Assembly: GCA_963576725.1 (NCBI GenBank)
Contig: OY755243.1
Location: 73,492,106-73,556,105 of the forward strand
Direction: 5' to 3'
Length of the DNA stretch: 64,000 nucleotides
DNA from: Azorinus chamasolen
Taxonomy: Eukaryota; Mollusca; Bivalvia; Cardiida; Solecurtidae
Shown: one piece after another, positions 11,786-25,399 of the stretch
Position numbering within the stretch: position 1 is the stretch's first letter
How the letters are laid out: the number at the start of each line of letters is the position of its first letter
Made by a program: the position numbers and the translations under genes
The notes under the pieces: generated by a model
The model's input: only the letters and a program-made list of their open reading frames with translations
The model's database searches: none
What the model was told of the DNA's origin: nothing

Positions 11786-14700
11786 ACGAAAGTGACATGA
11801 GATTCCTAAAACGCTGTAAGGAGTTTCATGTCACCTCTTCTTCAGCTTTGATGCATTGAGGTTGCATGGGATTCCTGACATACTGAAAGGAATTTCATGT
11901 TATCTCTTCGTTAGCTTTGATATATTAAAGTGACATGAGAGCTCTGATGTGTTGTAATGAGATGGCATGGAATTCCTGACATAATGGACGGATTTTCATG
12001 TTACCCTTTCTTTTATTTAAAAACATTTAAGTGATATGATGTTCTTGCTATTTCATATGGAGTTTCATGTTACCACGTATTTAGCTTTGTCACATTAAGG
12101 TGATGCATGCGATTCCTGACATGCTGTAAGGAGTTTCATGTTTCCACGTCTTAAGCATTGTTATATTAAGGTGAAATGAGATTCCTGGCACGCCGTAAGG
12201 AGTTTCATGTCACTCTTTTGTATATTTAATACATTAAAAAGACATGAGATTCCTGACATGTTGTAAGGTGTTTCATGTTACCCCATTTTAGCATTGATAC
12301 ATTAAGGTGATATCAGATTCCTGACATTGTAAGGATTTTCATGTTACCCTTTCTGTAGCTTTGATATACATGTATTAAGATGACATGATGTAACGAATTT
12401 CAAATTGTAGCTATGACTAGTTAAAGCGGCGTGAGATTCCTGACATGCTGGACGCAGTTTTATGTAACCCCTTTTTAAGCTTTTATATTAATAGGACATG
12501 AAATTCCTGGCATGATGTCATGAGTTAAAATTTATACCCCCTTTAGCTTTGATAACTTAAGGTGACATGATATTCTTGACGTGTTGTAAGGAGTTTCATG
12601 TTACCCTTTCTTTATACAAAAAAGTGACACGAGAGTTCTGAATGCTGTATGGAGTTTCATGTACCTCTTTATAGGGTTGATACGTTAAGATGACATGTGA
12701 TTCCGGACATGTTGCTAGGAGTTTCACATGAGGTTACTTATAAAAATGTTATAAAGAGTTTTATTTGACCACGTCTTTCGCGGTGATATAGTAAAGTAAA
12801 ATGAGATAACTGACATGCTAAAAGGAATTTTATGTTACCCTTTTTTGTTTCGAAACATTAAGGTTACACGAGATTCCTTACATACTGTAAGGAATTTCGT
12901 GCAACTTCATGTTTTGCCTTGAAGCCCTTGATATATTAAGGCGATATGAGATTTCGGACATGCTGTAAGGAGTTTCATGTTACCCTTTCATGTTACCACC
13001 TCTTTAGCTTTGACACATTAAGGTGAAATGAGATTCCTGGCACGCTGTAAGGAGTCTCATGTCACCCTTCTGTATATTTAATACATTAAAAAGACATGAA
13101 ATTCCTGACATGCTGTAAGGTATTTCATGTTACCCCATTTTAGCATTGATACATTTAGGTGATATCAGATTCCTGACATTTGTAAGGAAATTCATGTTAC
13201 CCTTTCTCTAGCTTTGATATATTAAGATGACATGAGTTTTTGTGACATGGTATAACGAGTTTCAAATTGCACATTCTTTATCTGTGATAAGTTAAAGCGA
13301 CGTGAGATTCCTGACATGCTGGGCGCAGTTTCATGTTACCCCTTCTTAAGCTTTGATATTAATATGACATGAGATTCCTGACATGATGTCATGAGTTAAA
13401 CTTTATACCTTGTTTAGCTTTGATAACTTAAGATGTCATGATATTCCTGACGTGTTGCAAGGAGTTTCATGTTACCCTTTATTTATACAAAAAGTGACAC
13501 GAGAGTTCTGAATGCTGTATGGAGTTTCATGTACCTCTTTTTTTTGGTTGATGCCTTAAGGTGGCATGTGATTCCGGACATGCTGTTAGGAGTTCACATG
13601 AGACTCCTTATATGTTATAAAGAGTTTGATTTGACCACGTCTTTAGCGGTGATATAGTAAAGTAAAATGAAATACCTGACATGCTAAAAGGAATTTTATG
13701 TTACCCTTTTTTGTTTCGAAACGTTAAGGTGATATGAGATTTCTGACATGCTGTAAGGAGTTTCATGTAACCACTTCTTTAGCTTTGGTACATTTAAGTG
13801 ACATGGATTTCCTGACGTGTTGTAAGGAGATTTATGATACCCTTTCTGTATTAGCTTTGATATATAAAAGTGACATAATGATTCTGATATGTTGTAAGGC
13901 GTCTCATGTTACCACGTCTTTATCGTTGAAACATTAGGTGACATACGATTCCTGATATACTGTAAGGAGTTTCATGTTACCCTTTCTTTAGCTTTGATAC
14001 ATAAAAGTGACACGAGAGTCCTGCCATGTTGTATGGATTTGCATGTTATCTCTTTTTAGCGCCAATACCTTAAGGTGACATGAGACTCCTGACATGCTGT
14101 ATGGATTTGAATATTTTCTCTTTTTAGCGCCAATACCTTTAGGTGACATGTGATTCCTGACATACTGTTAGGAGTTTCACGTTACTCATTCTTAAGCTTT
14201 AAGTGACACGAGGTTCCTGATATGTTATAAAGATTTTCATTTGACCACATCTTTAGCGGTGATATATTCAAGTGAAATGAGATTCCTGACATGCTGAAAG
14301 GAATTTTATATTACCCTGTTTTTGTTTCGAAACATTAAGGAGACATGATATTCCTGACATGCTGTAAGGAATTTCGTGTAACTACATGTTTTGCCTTGAT
14401 ATATTAAGATGAGATGAGATTTCTGACATTCTGTAAGGAGTTTCATGTAACCACCGTTTTAGCTTTATTTCATTTAAGTGACATGAATTTCCTGACGTGT
14501 TATAAGGAGTTTAAAGTAACCATTTTTTTTAGCTTTGATATGTTAAAGTGACATGATGATTCTAATATATTTTGTAAGGAGATTCATGTTACCACGTCTT
14601 TAGCGTTGATACATTAAGGCGTAATCAGAGTCCTGACGTGTTGTAAGGAGTTTCATGTTTCCACGTCTTTGGCGTTGGTATAATTATTAAGGTGAAATGT

Positions 14701-17575
14701 GATTCCTGGCACGTTGTAAGGAGTTTCATGTCACCCTTCCGTATATTTAATACATTAAAAAGACATGAGGTTCCTGACATGCTGTAAGGTATTTCATGTT
14801 ACCCTATTTTAGCATTGATACATTTAGGGGATGTCAGATTCCTGACATCTGTAAGGAATTTTATGTTACCCTTTCTTTAGCTTCGAAATATTAAGATAAC
14901 ATAAGTTTGTGTGACATGATGTAACGAGTTTCAAATTGCACCTTCTTTAGCTGTGATAAGTTAAAGCGACGTGAGATTCGTTACATGCTGGACGCAGTTT
15001 CATGTTACCCCTTCTTAAGCTTTGATATTAATGTGACACGAGAATCCTGACATGATGTCATGAGTTAAACTTTAAATGAAAAAGTAGTAAAGTCAAGCAG
15101 GAAAAGCCACACACAAAACGTCACCATCACCGAAACACCTACAGAAAGCATAGCAATTTATACTCATACACACACATACAGTAGAAAGTTACAAACAAGA
15201 CGCTATCATCACAAACACATCGATAGACAGCATGTCACACACACACACAACCAAACACACGCAAACACACGAGAAGAATACAGAAAACACCAACTAATAC
15301 ACGAGCACCAGAGACAAACATGAACAAAACACAAGCACAAACACACAAAACAAACAAAAGTAAGGGTGACAAAGAGAGAACCGCATTGGCACAGTCAGTA
15401 GCAAAATCACCACTGGGAGTTTAAACCGGTTTTCGGACGTCCTAACCTCACACTTATCTCCAAGTCACCGTAGCTAAACGAACATTTTACATAAAGGTAT
15501 CCCCGCCAGACTTCCCCACACCATAGAAGACAGTAATCACAGTACAAAATGTAAAACATAGCATAACAACTGTGAAAGTCCGTCAAATATGTACTCAATG
15601 ACTTTGCTGAAGACAGAGCAACTGCAGGGAAGCCGTTAAGGGCACGACAGAGAAAAGGTAATACATGAGTCTGGTAAGCTCATCCCATTTCTGGGTTTAA
15701 GAGTATACTATCATAGAGTACTACCCTCGGCCTATAAACCTTCTTTAGCTTTGATAACTTAAGGTGACATAATATTCCTGACGTGTTGTAAGGAGTTTCA
15801 TGTTACCCTTTCTTTATACAAAAAAGTGACACGAGAGTTCTGAATGCTGTATAGAGTTTCATGTACCTCTTTTTAGGGTTTATACCTTAAGGTGACTTGT
15901 GATTACGGACATGCTGCTAAGAGTTTCACATGAGGCTCCTTATATGTTATAAAGAGTTTTATTTGACCACGTCTTTAGCGGTGATATAGTAAAGTAAAAT
16001 GAGATAACTGACATCTAAAAGGAATTTTATGTTACCCTTTTTTGTTTCGAAACGTTAAGGTGACATGAGATTCTGCCATGCTGTAAGAAATTTTGTGCAA
16101 CTACATGTTTTGCCTTGATATATTAAGGTGATATCAGATTTCTGACATGCTGTAAGGATTTTTATGTAACACTTCTTTAACTTTGGTACATTTAAGTGAC
16201 ATGAATTTCCTGACGTGTTGTAAGGGGTTTAAAGTAACCCTTTCTTTAGCTTTGATATGTTAAAGTGACATGATGATTCTGATATGTTGTAAGGAGATTC
16301 ATGTTACCACGTCTTTAGCGTTGATACATTAAGGCGTAATCAGAGTCCTGACATGTTGTAAGGAGTTCCATGTCACCCGTTTTACTGTTGAAACAGTAAG
16401 GTGACAGAAGATTCCTGATATGCTGGAAGGAGTTTCATGGTACCCTTTCTGAGCGTTAATACATTTAGGTGACATGATATTCCTGACATGCTGTGAGGAG
16501 TTTCGTGTTACTCTTTCTGTACTTTGATAAGATTCCTGGCATGGTGTAATGAGTTTCAAATTACACTTACTTTAGCTTTGATAACTTAAAGTGACATGAA
16601 ATTCCTGACATGCTGTAAGGGATCTCATGTTATCCCTTCTTTAGATTGATTACATTAAACTGACTTGAGGTTCCTATGTTATAATGAGTGCCGTATTACT
16701 ACGTCTTTAGCAGTGATACATTAAGGTGACATGAAATTTCTGACGCGCTGTAAGGAGTTTCATGTCACCATTTCTTCAGCGTTGATACATTAAGGTAACA
16801 TTAGTTTTCTGATATGGTGTAAGGAGTTTCATGGTACCATTTATTTAGCTTTGATACATTAAGGTGACATGATATTCCTGACATGTTGTAAGGAGTTTCA
16901 TGTCACACTTACTTGATTTGATACATTAAAGTGACACGATGAGTCTGGTATGTTGTAATGAGGTTTATGTTACCACGTCTTTAGCGTTGATACTTTTAGG
17001 CGTCATGGGATTCCTGACATACTGTAAGGAGTTTAATGTCACCCCTTTTAGTGTTGAAACAGGAAGGTGACATTAGATTCCTGAAATGCTGTAAGGAGTT
17101 ATATGTCACCCCGTTTAGTGGTGAAACCGTAAGGTGACATGAGATTCCTAATATGCTGTAAGGATTTTATCATTCCTTTAGCTATGTTACATTAAGGTGA
17201 CATGAGATTCCTGACATGATGTAATGAGTTTCATGTCACCCCAATAGTGTTGAAACATTAAGGTGACTACAAATCCCTGAAATCTTGTAAGGAGTTGCAT
17301 GTTATCTCTTTGTAGCCTTGATACATTAAGGTATCATGTTGTTCCTGCCATACTGTATGGAACTTAGGGACATCTCTTCTTAAGCTTTGATACATTAAAG
17401 TGGCATGAGCTTCCTGGTATGCCATAAGGAGTTTTATGTTACCACATCTTTAGCGGAGATACCTTCAGGTGACATGGGGTTTCTGAAATGCTTTAAGGAG
17501 TTTCATGTTACCCCTTCTTAAGTTTTGACACATTAATGTGACGAGAGATGCCTTACACAATTCAATAAACGTCAA
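11785..17575 (+). repeat. Left 68-bp tandem array, copy B
   Basis: About 75 units of the GTGACATGAGATTCCT..AGGAGTTTCATGTTAC type. Parts of about 1.5-2 kb repeat inside it (for example around 12640-13000 and 13490-13720), so long blocks were duplicated. 13930-14640 matches 1-700 of copy A and 16320-17575 matches about 680-1865. Interrupted at 15106-15742. Confidence 0.9.
15106..15742. other. 637-bp A/C-rich insertion in left array B
   Basis: Sequence rich in ACACAC motifs (15150-15360) with strong strand asymmetry, then a more complex stretch to 15742, after which the array resumes with CTTCTTTAGCTTTGATAAC. No array units inside. The 63-codon minus-strand frame at 15407-15598 resembles nothing I recognise. 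No terminal repeats seen. Confidence 0.6.
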
Positions 17576-17608
17576 GTTACCCCTGTTTAGATTCGATTTT
17601 CAAATATT

Positions 17609-17710
17609 ATAAATCTTTTGAGCTGAGTCTGAGATCGTTCTCAAGTTTTTGATTGGTCAGATTTGAGTAAATGCTTGAGTACGATCTCAGACTCAGCTCA
17701 AAAGATTTAT
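17609..17710. repeat. 37-bp hairpin at the core boundary, copy B
   Basis: Arms 17609-17645 and 17674-17710, inverted with one mismatch (GAGATCGTTCTCAAG against CTTGAGTACGATCTC). The 63-codon minus frame at 17607-17798 is only this hairpin read through. Confidence 0.85.
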
Positions 17711-19472
17711 GACCTTTGAACCTGTTGCTTGGCATCTGACTTTGATCCAAATTGTTAGCAAGTGTAGCACTGTTTGACAGAGAAGAACTTGATTTCATGA
17801 TGATTCGACATTTTATTTATTAGATATGTCCTGTTGATAGTGCAATGATCCAGAGTTACTCGGTGTCTGATCATAATCAAAAAGTTTGATATTCGTATTA
17901 AAGTTCCTCAAACTGGACAATACTTACGTATGAACATGCAAAACTAATTTATTACATGTTATCAACATTACAGAATATTAGCCAAAATCATCTATCTTTC
18001 TACAATCGTATATAAACTACATGTGTGTGTGTGTGTTGTAGGGGGTCTTTTATGTTCTTATTTAAAAAAATATAACGCGATCTGGGACTAAACTATAAAC
18101 AAATGTTTTATATTGACAGGACGTCTGCAATAATTGCAAGCACATGTCTCTTTGACCAACCATTAACAAAGGCATAGCCGCGACATAAGTGTGCAAGCCT
18201 AATCCCTATATAGTGATAAGGCCTATAAAAATCAAAATATAAATAAATCACGCTAGGGGGCGTGAGCAGTGTAGCACATTCAATTACTGCTCATGAACAG
18301 ACTCAATAAAACCGAGTCTGCAATTTTCTCTTTTTGTTTTGCTTTCGGGGGATCACCACCCTTCAGAATTTACTATATAAATCAAAGTCGACGAACGGGA
18401 GCGTCGACGAAACAACCGTAAATCCTTTCAAACATTATTTCAAATATGAAACATACCTTGTGTTGTATTTTATTAGATGATTTTTATGATTTCAAGTCAC
18501 TTTTAACACTCGTATTTTAGTCATATCACGACGTCCAGCTTATTATGGCCATGTAGGTCCCCTTGTATTGATGTATGAGTACACCATGGAAACAATATAC
18601 TGGAGCCAGGTTCAAAGTTCCAAACATGTTAAGTAGAGTACATTTACAATGCTGAATTTCAAATGGACTCACCCATTTTCTGGACCAGTTTACATTAACT
18701 CTTGAGAAATTTGTTCTCCAAATATTTATAAGTACGACAACAGTGCAGATCTTGATTAGCGGGCTCCGTCAGGGACCTTCTGATCAGGGTCTACACTGCT
18801 TGCAAACGATGTATATATACGGTTCAAGAATTGTAAGAGTAAAGCTGCTAAAACATGCCATCATAGCTTGAATAACATGTTGTCCTGGACTTAATCAGAA
18901 TGTAGCCTACTAAGTACACCATAGTGTGAATTGAAATATTCATAAAATGCTTCTGCTGTTGTTCTAGCAAAGACAGTTTGGTGAAATGCTCTTAGCACTA
19001 AAGTTGTCCATCAGGTAAATATAGAATGTAAATTGAATTATAACAACATATTTTAAGTTTTTCATCTAATTTAATTGTGTCAACAAATCAGTTTCGTACA
19101 CTGTCATACTACAGGCCTGTTTAACATCGTACATCAAAAGTTCAACCAAAGCAAGTCACATGGCATAGACCATACAGTAAGGTCTCAGTAATAAGACAAA
19201 CTCATAAAAATGGCTTGATTTCAGTGTTTAACCATTTGCTCCATAGTCAAATATATAAATAACCTATGTTATATTGTGTTTAAGGCAATCTTGCTTAAAG
19301 CAAGATGAAAGTAAAACAGAAATTTCTTTAGGGAGCGTTCTGCTTTACTTTGATATTGCTTTAAGCTGCCACTTTTATTCAACATCATGTTTGATTAGTG
19401 GTACCTATACGGAGGATTAGATAGAGGAGCTCGAAAACACTTGTATGAATAAACGGGTTAATGTAGGTGGTT

Positions 19473-19694
19473 GTTTAGCTCGTTCTCTCTTAGATTTGTT
19501 TTAAACCTACCCTCTTTGAATAAATTTACAGAAAAGGAGCATTAACCATGGAAAAGGGGAATTTTAGAATTGTGTAGTTTTGAAACCATTGTGAGAAATA
19601 GAGCATTTGTTCCACAGGAGCAAATGTCACAATGGTTTAAACATGTGACTTTTACAGACGCACCAAAATGTGTCACTAAGAGGGAATGTGTTAA
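19473..19694 (-). mobile_element. PB-2 MITE in core B, one arm shortened
   Basis: Same insertion as in core A, but the right arm has lost GCTCTATTT: GTTCCACAGGAGCAAATG is followed directly by TCACAATGG. The palindrome is thus broken in B while intact in A. Confidence 0.8.
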
Positions 19695-20139
19695 AACATA
19701 TGATAGCTTAATGCAGGACAAAAGTAATGCAGACATATTCTTCAGGAGCTCTCTGTATTACCTCTTTACTACATTCAGCGGTCACTTTTTTACCGGTGAC
19801 CATCCTCATCTAAAGCATGTCGTCAAAGAGATGGAGTACTGTACATACAAATAAGAAAAACAAGTGGAGGATTGCTACAATTTAATTATTAATTGCCAAT
19901 ACAACAGAAACTACAATGCTGTATACATGTCCTGCAAACAAGCAGCACAAACAAATGAGTTTGTCTGCATTCCGGACTCTGCCAGTTGCTCTCCAACACA
20001 ATGACTTTTTGTGAAAGGATCTGTCACACATTGTACACTGCATCTGTTAATGAAAAAGAAACAGTCGTCATTTTTCTGATGCCTTATAAATGTTCTCTTG
20101 AGATCATATCATGAACATATATAAGATTCAAAAGAAAAT

Positions 20140-23100
20140 CTCACAAATGTCAACTAAATGTATCTACCCTAAAGAAGGAGTAACAATAAACTTCTTACAG
20201 ACTAATAGGAAGCACCTGTCATCTTAATGTATCCACCCTAAAGAAGGGGTTACATGAAACTCCTTACAGCGTAACAGGAATGTCACCTTAATGTCAAATT
20301 AATGTATCCATCTTAAAGACGGGGTAACATGAGATTCCTTACAGCGCAGCGGGATTATCATGTACCTTAATGTATCCACCCTAAAGAATGGTTTACATGA
20401 AACTCATTACAGCGTACCAGGAATCTCATGCCACCTTAATGTATCAAAGCTAAAGAAGGGGTAACATGAAACTCCATACAGCAGGTCAGGAATATCATGT
20501 AACCTTAATTAAACATAGCTAAAAAGTGGGTAACATGAAACTGCTTCCAGCATGTCAGGAATCTAGTGTCATTTTTATGTATCCACCCTTAAGAGGGGGT
20601 TACATGAAACTCCTTCCAGCATGTCAGGAATCTCGTGCCACCTTAATATATCCATCATAAAGAAGGGGTCTTTTCCTGCTAGACTTGTTCATTTACATGA
20701 CACTCGTTACAGCGTAAAAGGAATCTAAGGTCACTTAAATGTATCCACCCTAAGGATGGGGTAATATGTAACTCACAGCGTAACAGGAGTATCTTGTCAC
20801 CTTAATGTATCCACCCTAAAGAAGTGGTTACATGAAACTCCTTACAGTGTAACAGGAATCCCAGGTCACCTTAATGCATCCCCCCTAAAGAATGGTTTAC
20901 ATGAAACTCCTTCCAGCGTAACAGTAATCTCATGTCATCTTAATGTATCAAAGCTAAAGAAGATGTAACATGAAACTCCATACAGCATGACAGGAAGCTC
21001 ATGTCATCTTAATGTATCCACCTTTCAGAAAGTTACATGAAAATCCTTACAGCATGACAGGAATCTCATGTCACCTTAATGTATCGAAGTTAAAGAAGGG
21101 TTAACATGAAACTCCATACAGCATGACAGGAAGATCATGTTACCTTAATGTATCCACCTTACAGAAGGGTAACATGAAACTCCTTACAGCATGATAGGAA
21201 GCTCAGGTCACCTTAATGTATCCACCTTACAGAAGGGTAACATGAATATCTTTCCAGCATGACAGGAAGCTCATGTCACCTTAATGAATCAAAGCTAAAG
21301 AAGTCACCTTAATGTATCACCTTACAGAAGGGTTACATGAAACTCCTTACAGCATGACAGGAAGCTCATGTCACCTTAATGTATCCACCTTACAGAAGGG
21401 TAACATGAAAATCCTTACAGCAGGATAGGAAGCTCATGTCACCTTAATGTATCCACCTTTCTGAAGGGTAACATGAAAATCCTTACAGCGTAGCAGGAAT
21501 CTCATGTCACCTTAATGTATCTACCCTAATTAAAGGGTAACATCAAAATCCTTACAGCATGACAGGAAGCTCATGTCACCTTAATGTATCCACCTTTCAG
21601 AAGGGTGACATGAAAAACCTTACGGCATGACAGGAAGCTCATGTCACCTTAATGAATCAAAGCTAAAGAAGTAGGTAACATGAAACTCCTTACAGCGTAG
21701 CAGGAATCTCATGTCACCTTAATGTATCTACACTAATTAAAGGGTTACATCAAAATCCTTACAGCATGACAGGAAGCTCATGTCACTTTAATGTATCATA
21801 GCTAAAGAAGGGGTAACATGAAACTCCATACAGCATGACAGGAAGCTCTTGTCACCTTAATGTAGCCACCTTACAGAAGGGTAACATGAAACTCCTTACA
21901 GCATGATAGGAAGCTCATGTCACCTTAATGTATCCACCTTACAGAAGGGTAACATGAAAATCCTTACAGCATGACAGGAAGCTCATGTCACCTTAATGAA
22001 TCAAAGCTAAAGCAGTCACCTTAATGTATTACCTTACAGAAGGGTAACATGAAACTCCTTACAGCATGACTGGAAGCTCATGTCACCTTAATGTATCCAC
22101 CTTTCATAAGGTTAACATGAAAATCCTTACAGCATGACAGGAAGCTCATGTCACCTTAATGTATCCACCTTTCAGAAGGGTATCATGAAAATCCTTACAG
22201 CGTAGCAGGAATCTCATGTCACCTTAATGTATCTACCCTAATTAAAGGGTAACATCAAAATCCTTACAGCATGACAGGAAGCTCATGTCACCTTAATGTA
22301 TCCACCTTTCAGAAGGGTAACATGAAAAACCTTACAGCATGACAGGAAGCTCATGTCACCTTAATGAATCAAAGCTAAAGAAGTAGGTAACATGAAACTC
22401 CTTACAGCGTAGCAGGAATCTCATGTCACCTTAATGTATCTACACTAATTAAAGGGTTACATCAAAATCCTTACAGCATGACAGGAAGCTCATGTCACCT
22501 TAATGTATCATAGCTAAAGAACTGGTAACATGAAACTCCATACAGCATGACAGGAAGCTCATGTCACCTTAATGTAGCCACCTTACAGAAGGGTAACGTG
22601 AAACTCCTTACAGCATGATAGGAAGCTCATGTCACCTTAATGTATCCACCTTACAGAAGGGTAACATGAAAATCCTTACAGCATGACAGGAAGCTCATGT
22701 CACCTTAATGAATCAAAGCTAAAGCAGTCACCTTAATGTATTATCTTACAGAAGGGTAACATGAAACTCCTTACAGCATGATAGGAAGCTCATGCCACCT
22801 TAATGTATCCACCTTTCATAAGGTTAACATGAAAATCCTTACAGCATGACAGGAAGCTCATGTCACCTTAATGTATCCACCTTTCAGAAGGGTAACATGA
22901 AAATCCTTACAGCGTAGCAGGAATCTCATGTCACCTTAATGTATCTACCCTAATTAAAGGGTAACATCAAAATCCTTACAGCATGACAGGATGCTCATGT
23001 CACCTTAATGTATCCACCTTACAGAAGGGTAACATGAAAATCATTACAGCAGGATAGGAAGCTCATGTCACCTTAATGTATCCACCTTACAGAAAGGTAC

Positions 23101-24830
23101 GATGAAACCCCTTACAGCAGGTAAAAACCAATCTTGGGGTAACATCAGACTCCTTACAGCAGGTCAAGAATCTCATGACACCTGGGTGAAGCAAAGCTAA
23201 AGACGTGGGGGTAACATGTAACTCCTCCCGGCATGCCAGGAATCTCGTGTCAATTTAACGTATCCACCCTAAAGACAAGGTAACATGAAAATCCTTATAC
23301 AGCAGGTAAAAACTAATGAAGGGATAACATGAAACTCCTTACAGCAGGTCAGGAATCACATGTCACCTTTAATGAATCAAAGCTAAAGAAGTAGGTACTA
23401 GTAACATGAAAATCCTTACAGCGTAACAGGGATCTCATGTCACCTTTATGTATCTACCCTAATTAAGGGGTAACATGAAAATCCTTACAGAATGACAGAA
23501 AGCTCATGTCACCTTAATTTACACACCTTACAGAAGGGTAACATGAAAATCTTTACAGCATGACAGAAAGCTCATGTCACCTTAATTAATCAAAGCTAAA
23601 GAAGTGGGTAGCAGGAATCTCATGTCACGACCATAATTAAGGGGTAACATGAAAATCCTTACATCGTGTCAGGAAGGTCATGTCACCTTAATGTATCCAC
23701 CTTATAGAAGGGTAACATGAAACTCCCCAGAGCAGGTAAAAAGCCAATGATGGGGTAACATGAAACTCCTTAAAGCAAGACAGGAAGCTCATGTCATCTT
23801 AATGTATCCATCTTACAGAAGGGTAACCTGAAAATCATTACAGCATCACAGGAGGTTCATGTCACCTTAATGAATCAAAGACGTAGGTAACATGAAACTC
23901 CTTACAGCGTAACAGAAATCTCATGTCATTTTAATGAATCTACCCTAAATAAGGGGTAACATGAAAAGCCTTACAGCATGACAGGGAGCTCATGTCACCT
24001 TAATGTATCCACCTTACAGAAGGGTAACACGAAACTCATTGTACAACAGGTAAAAGCTAATGCAATGGTTACATGAAACTCCTTCCAGCATGGCAGGAAT
24101 CTCGTGTCATCTTAATGTATCCATCCTAAAGAAAGGGTAACATGAAACCTCTTACAGCAGGTCAGGAATCGCATGTCACCTTAATTAAGCAAGGCTATAG
24201 AAGTGGGTAACATGAAATTCCCTCCAGGATGTCAGGAATCTCATTTCACCTTAATATAGCCATCCTAAAGAAGGTATTACATGAAACTCCTTACAGCGTA
24301 ACAGGAATCTCATTACACCTTAATGTATCTACCCTAAATAAGGGGCAACATGGAACTCCTTACAGCATGACAGGAAGCTCATGTCACCTTAATGTATCCA
24401 ATCTAAAGTATAGGTAACATAGAACTCCTTGTACAGCAGATAAAAGCTAATAAAGGGGTAACATGAAACCCTTACAAAAGGACAGGAATCTCATGTCACC
24501 TTAAGGTATCAACGTTAAAGAAGTGGGTAACATGAAACTCTTTCCAGCATGTCAGGAAGCTCATGTCACCTTAATGTAGCCATCCTAAAGAAGGGGATAC
24601 ATGAAACTCCTTACAGCGTAACAGGATTCGCATGTCACATTAATGTATCTACACTAAATAAGGGTTAGATCTAACATGAAATTCCTTACAACATAACAGG
24701 AAAATCATGTCACATCAATGTATCCACCCTAAAGAAGGGTTACATGAAACTCCTTCCAGCATGTCTGGAATCTCGTGTTACCGTAATGTGTGGGTACACC
24801 CTAAAGGCAAAATGAAAGGTCTTACAATAT
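20140..24830 (-). repeat. Right 68-bp tandem array, copy B, with higher-order repeat
   Basis: About 69 inverted units. Between about 21450 and 22990 a multi-unit block repeats: the landmark CTACCCTAATTAAAGGG occurs at 21521, 22232 and 22944, giving a period of 711-712 bp, with shared variants such as AACATCAAAATCC and CTAAAGCAGTCACC. Confidence 0.9.
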
Positions 24831-24866
24831 GTTACAGGATAAAATTTGAGAAACCAACCCGATTTT

Positions 24867-25090
24867 TTATGCTTTCCCTCATATTAACGCATTTTCACGC
24901 ATTTGCAAACAGAGTAGACCCAGATCAGAAGGCTCCAATAGGAGCCGCCTGATCAGGGTCTGCTGTGTTCGCTGATGGAATTCGACAGTTCTGTATCTTT
25001 ACTTACTAAACTGGCTATAATGTGATTTTATCTATGAATATTCAGTAGATATTGAAATTTGGAAAAAACACATACCAGAGAAAGGGTTAA
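24867..25090 (+). mobile_element. PB-1a MITE in right flank B
   Basis: Orthologous in position and sequence to 11028-11251; centre GGCTCCAATAGGAGCC has one mismatch that copy A lacks. Confidence 0.85.
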
Positions 25091-25399
25091 AACTAGATCT
25101 AGAAACAATCTTACCAGGACACAAATGTACACAACGATACACATTTAAATGATTCCAGCAAATATTCCAATTATTTGTCAGTTTATAGGTATCCTGTAGA
25201 GAATTGATCGTCACATTTGGCGTTTTTCAAACAAGGTGGTGGCCACAGTCCGTCGTCCATTGCTTTCCTTTTAAATAGTAAAATCCCGCTAAAACGTAGC
25301 TATTTTTAGAACGTTACTATATTTAGATGACACACAAAATGATGACGTCACAAACACACAGAGGATACATGAAACACCGTCGATCTAGCGCGACCCCTC

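Larger units (their letters stand above)
17580..20140. other. Core of copy B
   Basis: Aligns with 1880-4490 throughout, including the hairpin, a longer TG run (18020-18036), the PB-1 relic (about 18757-18805), TM-1b-like palindrome (about 19298-19372) and PB-2 copy. Small deletions distinguish it from A. No gene recognised. Confidence 0.6.

Noticed and set aside
1..24830. CRISPR-like look of regularly spaced hairpin repeats
   Set aside because: Both the 'repeat' and the 'spacer' part are conserved from unit to unit and drift together, there are no cas genes, and the window holds a spliced animal gene.
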